64,000 nt of DNA from Shewanella cyperi. Lineage in GTDB: Bacteria; Pseudomonadota; Gammaproteobacteria; Enterobacterales; Shewanellaceae. Position numbers and translations under genes: made by a program. The stretch's first letter is position 1, and the number at the start of each line of letters is the position of its first letter. Below are positions 55,734 through 64,000 of the stretch, piece by piece. The notes beneath the pieces were generated by a model, which saw nothing but the letters and a program-made list of their open reading frames with translations, did not search any database and was not told the origin of the DNA. The stretch is from contig NZ_CP071501.1 in the NCBI RefSeq assembly GCF_017354985.1, forward strand, positions 2,561,501 through 2,625,500, in the 5' to 3' direction.

Positions 55734-57130
55734 CAGTCGCCACCCTGTTTTTATCCCTGTTTCTGTGCATGCTGCTGGGCATGCCCATCGCCATTGCGCT
55801 GGGCTTCTCGAGCATGTTAACCATTTTGCTCTTTTCCAATGATTCCCTGGCATCGGTAGCGCTGAAACTCTATGCCTCGACCGCCGAACACTACACCCTG
55901 TTGGCCATCCCCTTTTTCATTCTGTCCTCCGCCTTTTTGTCCACCGGCGGGGTGGCGCGGCGGATCATCGATTTTGCCATGGACAGTGTCGGCCATATTC
56001 GCGGCGGTCTGGCCATGGCCTCTGTCATGGCCTGTATGCTGTTTGCCGCAGTATCCGGCTCTTCCCCCGCGACCGTAGCTGCCATTGGTTCAATCGTTAT
56101 CGTCGGTATGGTGCGCGCCGGTTACCCTGAAAAATTTGCCGCCGGTGTTATCACCACCTCTGGAACCCTGGGCATTCTCATCCCGCCGTCCATTGTGATG
56201 CTGGTCTATGCCGCCGCCACCGAAGTCTCGGCGGCCCGTATGTTTATGGCCGGTTTAATCCCCGGTCTGCTGATGGGCTTTTTGTTGATGCTGGCCATCT
56301 ACATAGTCGCCCGCTGGAAAAACCTGCCTTCACGGCCCTTTCCCGGAGTGAAGCTATTACTGAAATCCAGTGCCAAGGCCATGGGCGGATTGGCGCTGAT
56401 TTTCATCGTGTTGGGCTCCATCTATGGCGGTGTCGCCAGCCCCACAGAAGCGGCGGCGGTGGCCTGCGTTTACGCCTACCTAATCGCCGTCTATGGCTAC
56501 CGTGATATTGGGCCGATGAAAGGCATTGCCTGGCGTAATCCAGGTGAAAACCTGCTCAAAGCCTGTGGCCGAAATGTGTGGTTCAGTCTGCTGACCCTGA
56601 TCAAAACGCCGGTGGACAGGGAGATCCGCCAGGTGGTGCGTGATGGTGCCAAGGTCAGCATCATGCTGCTGTTTATCATTGCCAACGCCATGCTGTTTGC
56701 CCACGTGTTGACCACGGAACGTATCCCTCACGTCATTGCCGAAACCATAGTGGGCTGGGGCTTGCCGGCCTGGGGATTCCTCATCATAGTCAACCTGCTG
56801 TTGCTGGCAGCGGGTAACTTTATGGAACCTTCCGCCATTTTGCTCATCATGGCCCCGATTCTGTTCCCCATTGCCACCCAGCTGGGGATAGACCCAATAC
56901 ACCTTGGCATCATCATGGTGGTCAACATGGAAATAGGCATGCTGACACCACCGGTGGGGCTGAACCTGTTCGTGACCGCAGGCATTACCGGACGCAGCAT
57001 AGGCTGGGTAATCCATTCCTGCCTGCCCTGGTTGTTATTACTGCTGGGCTTCCTGGTGCTTATCACTTACGTGCCGCAAATTTCACTGTTCTTGCCCGAA
57101 TACCTTGATGCACTGCAAGGTTATAAGTAA
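55730..57130 (+). CDS. dctM: TRAP transporter large membrane subunit
   Basis: The 466-residue, twelve-helix sodium-coupled permease of the TRAP system. Its GSSPATVAAIGSIVIVGM and GTLGILIPPSIVMLVYA helices and the matching region near the end, EIGMLTPPVGLNLFVTAG, are DctM hallmarks. The ATGA overlap with dctQ indicates coupled translation. It ends 42 bases before a terminator that separates it from dctB. Confidence 0.94.
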   Translation: MTVATLFLSLFLCMLLGMPIAIALGFSSMLTILLFSNDSLASVALKLYASTAEHYTLLAIPFFILSSAFLSTGGVARRIIDFAMDSVGHIRGGLAMASVMACMLFAAVSGSSPATVAAIGSIVIVGMVRAGYPEKFAAGVITTSGTLGILIPPSIVMLVYAAATEVSAARMFMAGLIPGLLMGFLLMLAIYIVARWKNLPSRPFPGVKLLLKSSAKAMGGLALIFIVLGSIYGGVASPTEAAAVACVYAYLIAVYGYRDIGPMKGIAWRNPGENLLKACGRNVWFSLLTLIKTPVDREIRQVVRDGAKVSIMLLFIIANAMLFAHVLTTERIPHVIAETIVGWGLPAWGFLIIVNLLLLAAGNFMEPSAILLIMAPILFPIATQLGIDPIHLGIIMVVNMEIGMLTPPVGLNLFVTAGITGRSIGWVIHSCLPWLLLLLGFLVLITYVPQISLFLPEYLDALQGYK

Positions 57131-57172
57131 GTACCGGGCAACAGCCTTGATTCTCGTTGATTTTTAAGCGAG

Positions 57173-57208
57173 CCTTAGACCATGCCAAGTGCATGGTTTA
57201 AGGTTTTT
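57173..57208 (+). terminator. Terminator between dctM and dctB
   Basis: The stem CCTTAGACCATGC / GCATGGTTTAAGG, with one mismatch and a 5-base loop, is followed by TTTTT. The dctB ribosome site comes immediately afterwards, so some readthrough may supply the regulators. Confidence 0.82.
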
Positions 57209-57220
57209 CGGGAGACATAG

Positions 57221-59029
57221 ATGCTGCCTGTGACGGCAAAAATCCGCAGAAAAATGCTATTGGCACTGCTCATTGCAGCCGGCCTGTTCCTGACGTTAAG
57301 ACTGACAGCCTGGTACCATGTGCACCAGGGTGAAAAAGTGCTGGCTCAGGAGTCACGGCAGCAGCTGTCACAATTGATCAGCCTGCTCGACGGCTTGCTG
57401 TCCCGATTCGAAACCATACCCCATGTACTGTCAACCAACCCTACCCTGGCAAGTGCCCTGCTCGACCAACAAAATGACCAGAAGCGCCGTGAGCTGAACC
57501 TGTATCTGGAAGAACTGCAACACGTTACCGAAGCGTCGGATATCTACCTGGTTGATGCCCTCGGGGTCGCTGTGGCCGCCAGCAACTGGAAACAAAGCAT
57601 CTCCTTCATCGGCCAGGATTACTCTTTCAGACCCTACTTTATCGAGGCTATTTCAGGGCGACTTGGCAGCTACTATGCCGTGGGCACCTCAAGCGATAAA
57701 CGGGGTTTTTATTTTTCCTACCCCATTTACGACCGGGGCACCATATTGGGTGCCATAGTGGTCAAGGTTGATATTGCCGATATAGAGCAGCAGGCTACCG
57801 GCATTGCCGAAGCCGGCCAGTATGAATATTTGATAACCGATCCCGACGACATAGTGTTTTTATCCAGCCGGGCCGAATGGCGCTTGAGCTCACTGACACC
57901 TCTGACCCAAAGTAAACGTTTTGCCCTCAATGCCAGCAAGCGCTACGCCAATCGCGCCATCAATGAGCTGCTGATCCGCCCGCCATACAGTCGAGCAGGC
58001 AAGGAGCAGACACCCCAACGCTACCAGATCCCAACGGATGGAAAGCGTCTCTACTACATGGATACTGAGCAGGAGATGGCCAAGGCTGGTTGGCGAGTGC
58101 ACGTGTTATCGCCCATGAAGCCACTCCATGATGAATTGCCCATGCTGCTGTTGCTGGCCGCCAGTTGTTATGGCTTGCTGGTGGTGGGGCTGCTGCTGCA
58201 TAACGAGCGCAAACGCAGCCTGGCCCGCATGCAGCAGGCCAGGGATCAGTTGGAACAAAGGGTGCGGGAACGCACCCGGGATCTGGAAGCCGCCAATACC
58301 AAATTAAAAGACACCCAGGATGAGCTTATTCAGGCGGCCAAGCTCACCGTCATCGGCAGCCTGTCAGCCAGCATCAACCATGAGCTCAACCAGCCGCTGG
58401 CAGCAATCCGCAGCTATGCGCAAAATACCCAGACCTTCCTGGCCAGAGACATGCGTGAACGGGCTGGCGACAATATCCGCATCATAGTGGAGCTCACCGA
58501 CAGGCTGGCTGAAATCGTCGGCCAATTTAAAAGCTTTAACCGCAAGAGTCAGGGCACGGACACGGCCACCGACATAGGTGAATGCATACGTCAGGCCCTG
58601 ACCATAGTGCAGCCGGAAATCGACAAGCAAGGGGTGGAGCTCAAGTTGGCACTGCCGGAACAAAAAATTGAAGTCTGGGGCGATAAGGTACGATTGCAGC
58701 AGGTGTTGGTGAACCTGATGAGCAACGCCATAGTGGCCATGGCCCAATGCCCTCACAAGAGACTGCAACTCAGCGCCATCGTCGATGAAAAACTGCGGAT
58801 CCGCATTCAGGACAACGGTCCCGGGGTGCGTGAAAGCCAGATGCAGAAAATATTTGAACCCTATTACACCACCAATGAACGCCAGGGACTTGGCCTGGGG
58901 CTGTCCATCTCCCAAAGGATTATCGAATCCATGCAGGGCAGCATCCAGGTGTCCAATGCCGATACTGGCGGTGCCGTTTTTGACATTATTTTGCCGCTAT
59001 ATCGGCACGAAGGATCCCACGCGTCATGA
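57221..59029 (+). CDS. dctB: C4-dicarboxylate sensor histidine kinase
   Basis: A 602-residue kinase that senses dicarboxylates and phosphorylates DctD. Two membrane helices (about 12-30 and 306-325) enclose a periplasmic double-PDC/CACHE domain (FIGQDYSFRPYFIEAISG). A coiled region (LEQRVRERTRDLEAAN) precedes the H-box SLSASINHELNQPLAAIRS. The ATPase domain has NLMSNAIVAM, DNGPGV and GLGLGLSIS. The start has GGGAG upstream. Its stop overlaps dctD. Confidence 0.94.
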   Translation: MLPVTAKIRRKMLLALLIAAGLFLTLRLTAWYHVHQGEKVLAQESRQQLSQLISLLDGLLSRFETIPHVLSTNPTLASALLDQQNDQKRRELNLYLEELQHVTEASDIYLVDALGVAVAASNWKQSISFIGQDYSFRPYFIEAISGRLGSYYAVGTSSDKRGFYFSYPIYDRGTILGAIVVKVDIADIEQQATGIAEAGQYEYLITDPDDIVFLSSRAEWRLSSLTPLTQSKRFALNASKRYANRAINELLIRPPYSRAGKEQTPQRYQIPTDGKRLYYMDTEQEMAKAGWRVHVLSPMKPLHDELPMLLLLAASCYGLLVVGLLLHNERKRSLARMQQARDQLEQRVRERTRDLEAANTKLKDTQDELIQAAKLTVIGSLSASINHELNQPLAAIRSYAQNTQTFLARDMRERAGDNIRIIVELTDRLAEIVGQFKSFNRKSQGTDTATDIGECIRQALTIVQPEIDKQGVELKLALPEQKIEVWGDKVRLQQVLVNLMSNAIVAMAQCPHKRLQLSAIVDEKLRIRIQDNGPGVRESQMQKIFEPYYTTNERQGLGLGLSISQRIIESMQGSIQVSNADTGGAVFDIILPLYRHEGSHAS

Positions 59030-60411
59030 GCAGTCCGCAACTTGAAAATATCCAGGTACTTATCGTCGATGATGAGCATCATATAGGCACAGTGTTGGTG
59101 CAGTTGTTTGAGCTGGAAGGCTTGAGTGCGGTTCACACCACGGATCCGCGCACCGTGAGCGCCGCCCTGAGCCGCGATTGGCCCGGCGTCATAGTATCGG
59201 ACGTCAACATGCCGGCCCTTGACGGTATCAGCCTGCTCTCCAAAATTCGCGCCATCGATGCGGATCTGCCTGTGGTGCTGCTCACCGGCTTCGGCGATAT
59301 CGCCATGGCGGTCAATGCGCTGAAACAAGGCGCCTACGATTTCCTGGAAAAACCCTTCAATAACGAGCATATGCTGGATGTGGTCAAACGGGCGCTGGAG
59401 AAACGGGCCCTGACGCTGGAGAACCGAAACCTGAAACGGGAACTGGAATCCCACAAGGTGCCCGGGCCAAGGATCCTCGGCCACAGCCCCGGCATAGTGC
59501 ACATGCGTCATATCATCGACAGGGTGCTGGATACCCCGGCGGATGTGCTTATCGAGGGCGAAACCGGCACCGGCAAGGAACTGGTGGCCCGCTACCTGCA
59601 CGATCACAGTAATCGCCAGGGAGCCAACTTTGTCGCCATCAACTGCGGCGCCATTCCGGAAAATCTGATTGAGAGCGAACTGTTCGGCGCCGAGGCCGGG
59701 GCCTTTACCGGGGTCGACAAAACCCGTATCGGCAAGTTCGAGTACGCCAATGGCGGCACCCTGTTTCTCGACGAAATCGAAAGCACCCCAATGTCCTTGC
59801 AGGTCAAGCTGCTGCGGGTATTGGAGGACAGACGGGTGGAACGCCTGGGGTCAAACAAAAGCATCCCCCTGGACATTCGGGTGGTTGCGGCCACCAAGGT
59901 GGATCTCAAAGCCTTGTCCGACAAAGGTGAATTTCGCCAGGATCTGCTCTACCGCCTCAACCTGGTGACTGTGCCCATCCCGCCGCTGCGGGAGCGCCGT
60001 GAAGACATTCCGTTGTTGTTCCTGCATTTCGCCCGCCTGGCGTCGGCCCGTTATCACAGGGAACTCATAGCGCCAAGCAGCGCCCAGCAGGCACTGATGA
60101 GTTCACACGACTGGCCCGGCAACGTCCGCGAGCTGCGCAATCTGGCCGAACGCTACGTGCTGCTGGGGGCCGAAGCGGCCTTTGCCGGCAATCTGGGAAC
60201 AAGCAGCCAGCTGCATTCGAGTATGTCATTAACCCAAAGGGTGGAGTTTTTCGAGAAGATGTTGCTGGAAGAGGCCCTCAGTCACAACAAGGGATCCATC
60301 AAGTTGACCATGGAGCAGTTGGAGCTGCCCCGTAAAACCCTGTACGACAAGATGCGCAAGTATGAACTCGACCGCAAACACTATCTCAATTTCGACAGCG
60401 GCGAAGATTGA
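59026..60411 (+). CDS. dctD: C4-dicarboxylate response regulator, sigma54 activator
   Basis: A 461-residue NtrC-family activator. The receiver domain has its phosphorylation Asp in VIVSDVNMPALDG. The AAA+ domain has Walker A GETGTGKELVARY, the GAFTG loop that touches sigma54 (EAGAFTGVDKT) and Walker B GGTLFLDEIES. A Fis-type helix-turn-helix ends the protein (LTMEQLELPRKTLYDKMRKY). It overlaps dctB by 4 bases. The likely target is the sigma54 promoter at 53860. Confidence 0.95.
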   Translation: MSSPQLENIQVLIVDDEHHIGTVLVQLFELEGLSAVHTTDPRTVSAALSRDWPGVIVSDVNMPALDGISLLSKIRAIDADLPVVLLTGFGDIAMAVNALKQGAYDFLEKPFNNEHMLDVVKRALEKRALTLENRNLKRELESHKVPGPRILGHSPGIVHMRHIIDRVLDTPADVLIEGETGTGKELVARYLHDHSNRQGANFVAINCGAIPENLIESELFGAEAGAFTGVDKTRIGKFEYANGGTLFLDEIESTPMSLQVKLLRVLEDRRVERLGSNKSIPLDIRVVAATKVDLKALSDKGEFRQDLLYRLNLVTVPIPPLRERREDIPLLFLHFARLASARYHRELIAPSSAQQALMSSHDWPGNVRELRNLAERYVLLGAEAAFAGNLGTSSQLHSSMSLTQRVEFFEKMLLEEALSHNKGSIKLTMEQLELPRKTLYDKMRKYELDRKHYLNFDSGED

Positions 60412-61624
60412 GCGAAGCCTCCTGCTGACGGGCTTTCGCCAGGTGCTGCCAGCGCCACAGAGCCAGGGCATTGGCGGCAATCAACAGCAAGGATCCCGCC
60501 ACCACGCCCTGCCAATGCCAGGTCTGCCAGAAGGGCATTAAAAAGGGGCCGCCCAGGGCCGCACCGAGATAATAGCTGCACAGGTAAAGCGCCGTCGCCT
60601 TGGCCCTGTGCTGCTCGGCGCCCAGAGCCACCAGGCTGTTACAGCAGGCATGGATCAGAAAGAAACCACAGGCGCTGCAAAGGAATCCCAGGCAAATGGC
60701 CAACTCGGTATTGGCAAGGGTCAAAATGCTGCCCAGCGCCATCAGGCCAATGGACAGAATAAGCAGGGGCACAGTGCCCAGCTTGGTCATCAACCTCGCC
60801 GACTGACCAGAGCTCAGGGTACCGCTCAGATAACACAAAAATATCAAGGTGGCCTGAAACCGGTTCCAGCCAAAGGGTTCGGCCATCAGGTGCAGCTGAA
60901 TAAAGCTGAACTGGTTCACCATCACCATAAAAGCCAGTCCCCCCAGAAGATAGAGACCACGCAGATACGGATTGCCAAGGTGCAGCACAAATCCCCCCAA
61001 AGCCCCCTGCCCCTGGCGTTCATGGCGTCCGTCGGCGCCCCTGTCTATGCCGAGCAGCCATTGCGCCGAGGCCACCAGCAGCAGGGTCAACAAGGTCAGT
61101 AGCAACACGGCCTGGTTCCAGTCCAGATATTGGGCCATCACGCCCCCCAGCAAACGACCGGCTATGCCGCCGAAACTGTTGGCAGCAATGTAGAACGCCG
61201 CGGCCGTCATCAGCATCACGGTCGGTAGTCTGTCCTTAAGATAGGCCATGGCGATGGCCGGTACCGAGGCCAGCAGCATGCCCTGCCCCAGGCGCAACCA
61301 CAGCAGTGCATCAAAGTCAGGCACCCAAAACAGCAAGAGATTGGACAGAGCCAGCAGCCACAGGCTGGCGATTAACGGACGGCGGCGGCCAATTCTGTCA
61401 GACAACAAGGCATAGCCCAGCAGAGAAAGCGCCAGCGAAAAGCTGGTTACCGATACCACCAGGGTACTGTGACCGGCACTGACATCGAAACGTTCGGCCA
61501 ACATGGGCAGCATGCCCTGGGTCAGATAGAGGTTGATGAAGATAGCCACAGAAGCCAGCGACAAACCGTAAATCAAACGTCGGCCATCTGTTCCGGAGAG
61601 AGAGTGAGTCTGAGAATCGGCCAT
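60386..61624 (-). CDS. MFS transporter, YnfM-like
   Basis: A 412-residue, twelve-helix exporter of the major facilitator superfamily. It shows the loop 2-3 motif GYALLSDRIGRRRP and, near the N-terminus, SLASVAIFINLYLTQGMLPML, as in the YnfM drug-efflux-like group. The ATG at 61624 has AGGGG 6 bases upstream and is preferred over the GTG at 61654. A LysR gene is divergent from it, the same arrangement as ynfM-ynfL in E. coli. Its 3' end overlaps that of dctD by 26 bases. Confidence 0.88.
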   Translation of the reverse strand: MADSQTHSLSGTDGRRLIYGLSLASVAIFINLYLTQGMLPMLAERFDVSAGHSTLVVSVTSFSLALSLLGYALLSDRIGRRRPLIASLWLLALSNLLLFWVPDFDALLWLRLGQGMLLASVPAIAMAYLKDRLPTVMLMTAAAFYIAANSFGGIAGRLLGGVMAQYLDWNQAVLLLTLLTLLLVASAQWLLGIDRGADGRHERQGQGALGGFVLHLGNPYLRGLYLLGGLAFMVMVNQFSFIQLHLMAEPFGWNRFQATLIFLCYLSGTLSSGQSARLMTKLGTVPLLILSIGLMALGSILTLANTELAICLGFLCSACGFFLIHACCNSLVALGAEQHRAKATALYLCSYYLGAALGGPFLMPFWQTWHWQGVVAGSLLLIAANALALWRWQHLAKARQQEASLNLRRCRN

Positions 61625-61669
61625 CTTGCGCCCCTGATAGTTGGCAATGGACACAGGATATCAAGCCCA

Positions 61670-61698
61670 ATAACATAACCATAATAGATGTTTGTTAT
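61670..61698. promoter_or_regulatory. Inverted repeat in the MFS/LysR gap
   Basis: ATAAC (61670-61674) and GTTAT (61694-61698) face each other across 19 bases in the shared promoter region. It may be the binding site of the LysR protein encoded next to it. The half-sites are short, so this is tentative. Confidence 0.35.
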
Positions 61699-61741
61699 AC
61701 GATTGATTACTGCATTTTATATTTGAATCATTGGGGGCCCC

Positions 61742-62623
61742 ATGGATATCAAACAGCTGAATCATCTGCTGCAATTGAGTGAAGCCGGCAGCTTCACCCG
61801 GGCCGCCAAACGCCTCAATCTGGCACAGCCGGCACTGAGTCAAAGCATCAAGCGCCTGGAATCGGAACTGGGGGTCACCCTGGTCAACCGCAGCCAGGGC
61901 ATGGCTGACAGGCAGCTGACGCTGACGGCAGAGGGACAATTGCTGCTGGGGCATGCCAGAAGCATAGTGCAGCAGCTGGAGCAGGCAAAACAGCAAATCC
62001 GCGCCATGGCCAATCTGACCCGGGGCGAGGTACGCATTGCCGTTCCCGGCATGTTGGGCTCCTTTTACCTGCCTTCGCGCTTAATGGCGTTCCGCCATCG
62101 TTATCCGGATCTCAAGCTCAGTCTGTTCGAAGGCGGTACCCGCGATGCGCTGCGAATGTTGGAGCAGGAAGAAGTGGATATTGCGGTGATCACCGCCCAG
62201 GATCTGAAGCCGGAATTTGATTCCTGCCTGCTGGTGCGCCAGCAGATGGTGGTGGCCATGGGCCAGGAACATCCGCTTGTTCAGCAAAGCAGCGTCAGTC
62301 TGGAGGATTTCTTCGAGCACGAGCTGGTGATGTTCAAGCCCGGCTATTTTCACCGCGAATGGATCCTGGGGCGGGCAAAAGAGCTTAACAAACAACCCAA
62401 TATTGCCTTTGAGACCAACCTTATCAATCTGATAAAGCAGGTGGTCAGCCAGGGCTTTGCCATCACCAGCGTGTTGGAAATGGTGATCAACGAGCGCGAT
62501 AACATAGTGGCCCGCCCCTTTTCCCCACCTGTCTATCTGGACCTGCATATCAGCTGGAAAAAAGACCGGCCCGTGAGCCTGGCCGACCGCGCCTTTGTGG
62601 ATTTTCTGCTGGAGAGCAGATAA
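61742..62623 (+). CDS. LysR family transcriptional regulator
   Basis: A 293-residue regulator. The N-terminal winged helix-turn-helix is clear (MDIKQLNHLLQLSEAGSFTR, then AAKRLNLAQPALSQSIKRLE). The substrate-binding domain starts near 90 (LTRGEVRIAVPGMLGSFYLP). It is divergent from the MFS gene and probably controls it in response to a small ligand. The GGGGGCCCC before the ATG may supply the ribosome site. Confidence 0.92.
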   Translation: MDIKQLNHLLQLSEAGSFTRAAKRLNLAQPALSQSIKRLESELGVTLVNRSQGMADRQLTLTAEGQLLLGHARSIVQQLEQAKQQIRAMANLTRGEVRIAVPGMLGSFYLPSRLMAFRHRYPDLKLSLFEGGTRDALRMLEQEEVDIAVITAQDLKPEFDSCLLVRQQMVVAMGQEHPLVQQSSVSLEDFFEHELVMFKPGYFHREWILGRAKELNKQPNIAFETNLINLIKQVVSQGFAITSVLEMVINERDNIVARPFSPPVYLDLHISWKKDRPVSLADRAFVDFLLESR

Positions 62624-62646
62624 AAAAGCAGGGCCTAAGCCCTGCT
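62622..62646 (-). terminator. Terminator of the protease/chaperone pair
   Basis: The stem AGCAGGGC / GCCCTGCT with a 4-base loop is followed on the minus strand by TTTTT. It may also end the LysR transcript, though the T-run there is weak. Confidence 0.85.
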
Positions 62647-62667
62647 CTTCAATCATGCCCCATCAGA

Positions 62668-63138
62668 TTACATGGGTTCTTGCTTGTTGGCAGCCCGGTC
62701 AAGCTTGGCGCGCAGTACCTGGGGATTGGCCTTCAGCCGTTCCAGCAAGCCCAGCAGATCGGCGTCGGCGGCTGCGGACAAGAGCACCAATTGGTTGCTG
62801 CTCTGCCAGTCAAGGCGCAGATCCATGGACTTGGCAAATTCATCGGCGGAAACCCCTTCAGCCAACTTGACCACCAGCTTACCGGTCAGCACTGCAAAAG
62901 GCTCGCCGCCCTGAGTCACCAACTCATTGCCCTTTTTCAACGACTTGGCAGGTTGGACACCCTTATCTGTTTTGACCAGGTATTGATCCTTAAGCCCAAG
63001 GAAGTCAGCACGGCTAAATGATTTCACCAGCGTGTTGCCATCGGCTGCCGGCAGCTTTTCATGAGCAGAAGCATTGGCGGCACCGCAACACATCAGGCCG
63101 GTCAGGGTTGAAGCCAGTACTAATTTAGACAATTTCAT
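62668..63138 (-). CDS. Probable external chaperone of the adjacent subtilase (ASP ORF2-like)
   Basis: A 156-residue exported protein with signal peptide LSKLVLASTLTGLMCCGAANASA. It then has a propeptide-like domain containing FAVLTGKLVVKLAEGVSADEF, followed by LVLLSAAADADLLGLLERL. In Aeromonas sobria the kexin-like protease ASP needs a separate chaperone, ORF2, encoded just downstream; this gene sits 24 bases after such a protease on the same strand. The role is inferred from size, export signal and position. A stand-alone inhibitor is the main alternative. Confidence 0.7.
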   Translation of the reverse strand: MKLSKLVLASTLTGLMCCGAANASAHEKLPAADGNTLVKSFSRADFLGLKDQYLVKTDKGVQPAKSLKKGNELVTQGGEPFAVLTGKLVVKLAEGVSADEFAKSMDLRLDWQSSNQLVLLSAAADADLLGLLERLKANPQVLRAKLDRAANKQEPM

Positions 63139-63162
63139 AATCTATTCTCCTTATCTTACGGC

Positions 63163-64000
63163 TCAGGCCTTGTGGCCGTGGAAACGGATTGACCAACCCT
63201 TAAGTTTACCGTTGGCTTCGTTGGGGATCTCAACGTCAGCTACTTTGTAAATCTTGAAGCTATATTCACCGCTGTTAACGTCTATCACCTTCAGTGTCCA
63301 TTCACCCTTGCTGCTCTCACCATAGAAGGCGTTGGACAACATGGGCGTGGCATCGTAACCCGTTACCAGATCTGTTGGATCGGTAGGATCCATGACGCCC
63401 TGGTAGACCATGCCGTTGTAGGGCGTCATCAGCACGCTGCGGGTGCCGGCGGGAGAAATCAGCTCCACCGCCACATCCGGCAGACGCAGATGGTCGGCGG
63501 TCAGTTCAATTTGTACCGCTTCAATAACCAAGTCTTCCTCCACGCTGATGGCATCGGTCACACCGGCCACCTCGGCATCGGGAATGGCCTTATCCAGCTC
63601 GTCATTGCCTTGCCATTCGGTCACCTGGTATTCGCCCAGATTGGCCTTATACTCCTTGGCCATCTTAACTGCGGCGCCCAGGTCGATCCGACCAAAACCA
63701 TATTCGGTGTGGAAATGGTAGCCGGCAGCATTGGTAATCCAGCTTGGAATGGCATCGTACTGAGGCGCGTCTTCACTCTTACCGACCGCCACAGTTACAG
63801 GGGCTATCTCTGCGTCTACCTGGGTCGCTGTGGAAGCCAGGATATGACGCACATCACGCCAGCTCAGGTTGGGATTGGCGCTCAATATTGCGGCGATGGA
63901 ACCCGAGGTGTTCGGCGCAGCGGAAGAAGTGCCGTTCATCACCGAGGTGTAATCACACTCCAGGTTCATTGGATGCAAGCCGCCATGGAAAGGTGTGGAA
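63163..64000 (-). CDS. Kexin-like S8 serine protease, C-terminal part (5' partial)
   Basis: A subtilase fragment that runs off the right edge: the minus-strand frame stays open through base 64000, so the TTG at 63978 is internal. The visible part starts near the active-site Ser (VMNGTSSAAPNTSGSIAA), followed by the end of the catalytic domain. A P/Homo B beta domain follows, containing EEDLVIEAVQIELTADHLRL, LPDVAVELISPAGTRSVLM and the closing GKLKGWSIRFHGHKA. The architecture fits Aeromonas ASP-type or kexin-like proteases, and a likely chaperone gene follows directly. The catalytic Asp and His lie outside the window. Confidence 0.88.
   Translation of the reverse strand, partial: STPFHGGLHPMNLECDYTSVMNGTSSAAPNTSGSIAAILSANPNLSWRDVRHILASTATQVDAEIAPVTVAVGKSEDAPQYDAIPSWITNAAGYHFHTEYGFGRIDLGAAVKMAKEYKANLGEYQVTEWQGNDELDKAIPDAEVAGVTDAISVEEDLVIEAVQIELTADHLRLPDVAVELISPAGTRSVLMTPYNGMVYQGVMDPTDPTDLVTGYDATPMLSNAFYGESSKGEWTLKVIDVNSGEYSFKIYKVADVEIPNEANGKLKGWSIRFHGHKA

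Overview
The window looks like the chromosome of a Shewanella-type marine gammaproteobacterium of the higher-GC kind. The basis is gene content and order: fadIJ, queA-tgt-yajC-secDF, sstT, cheV, an Ala/Glu tRNA array beside gltX, and dctPQM-dctBD. The species cannot be fixed from the sequence alone. There is no integrase, transposase, phage gene or CRISPR array. Most genes are housekeeping or metabolic, and most operons end in clear hairpins.

Layout. 1-4.5 kb: the 3' part of a large membrane GGDEF-EAL (cyclic di-GMP) sensor whose periplasmic half is strikingly AT-rich. It is followed by a sigma54-type promoter and a small secreted protein made almost wholly of thirteen copies of a 13-residue unit, then an unlisted 38-codon ORF with a good ribosome site and a hairpin. 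This is the most novel-looking locus. 4.5-8.5 kb: a small membrane protein and fadIJ (anaerobic-type beta-oxidation), with FadR-like and PsrA-like operators. 8.5-16.7 kb: a tightly coupled MoxR/Bat operon running into an ECF-type sigma factor and a DUF3379 membrane protein. 16.9-20.1 kb: putP and fadL, the latter also with a FadR-like site. 20.1-26.4 kb: a VOC protein, a SIMPL-domain protein, and an RND efflux operon with two palindromic operators that also carries a YgaP-like membrane protein and a periplasmic rhodanese. 26.9-29.3 kb: a secreted subtilase. 29.3-39.5 kb: yaeQ, siroheme-type dehydrogenase plus rhodanese, a DUF2007 protein, secF-secD-yajC-tgt-queA, acpH, rluA and small unknowns. 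39.9-49.7 kb: sstT, cheV, a phospholipase D family protein, a phosphatase, a DEAD-box helicase, an ogt/ada-alkA DNA repair pair and an ABC exporter. 49.9-51.7 kb: fifteen tRNA or tRNA-like units (4 Ala, 7 Glu, 4 aberrant Glu-like units with an enlarged anticodon arm), transcribed leftward from a strong promoter just downstream of gltX. 53.5-60.4 kb: a C4-dicarboxylate TRAP system (dctPQM) with a sigma54 promoter and its two-component regulators dctBD. 60.4-62.6 kb: a divergent MFS/LysR pair. 62.7-64 kb: an external-chaperone-like gene and the 3' end of a kexin-like subtilase.

Functional themes. Lipid and organic-acid uptake and oxidation are represented by fadL, fadIJ, dctPQM and putP, with likely FadR, PsrA and DctBD control visible in the DNA. 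Protein export and secreted proteolysis are represented by secDF-yajC and two subtilases. Translation support is represented by the tRNA array, gltX, tgt, queA and rluA. All functional calls come from reading motifs and gene order; no database search was possible.
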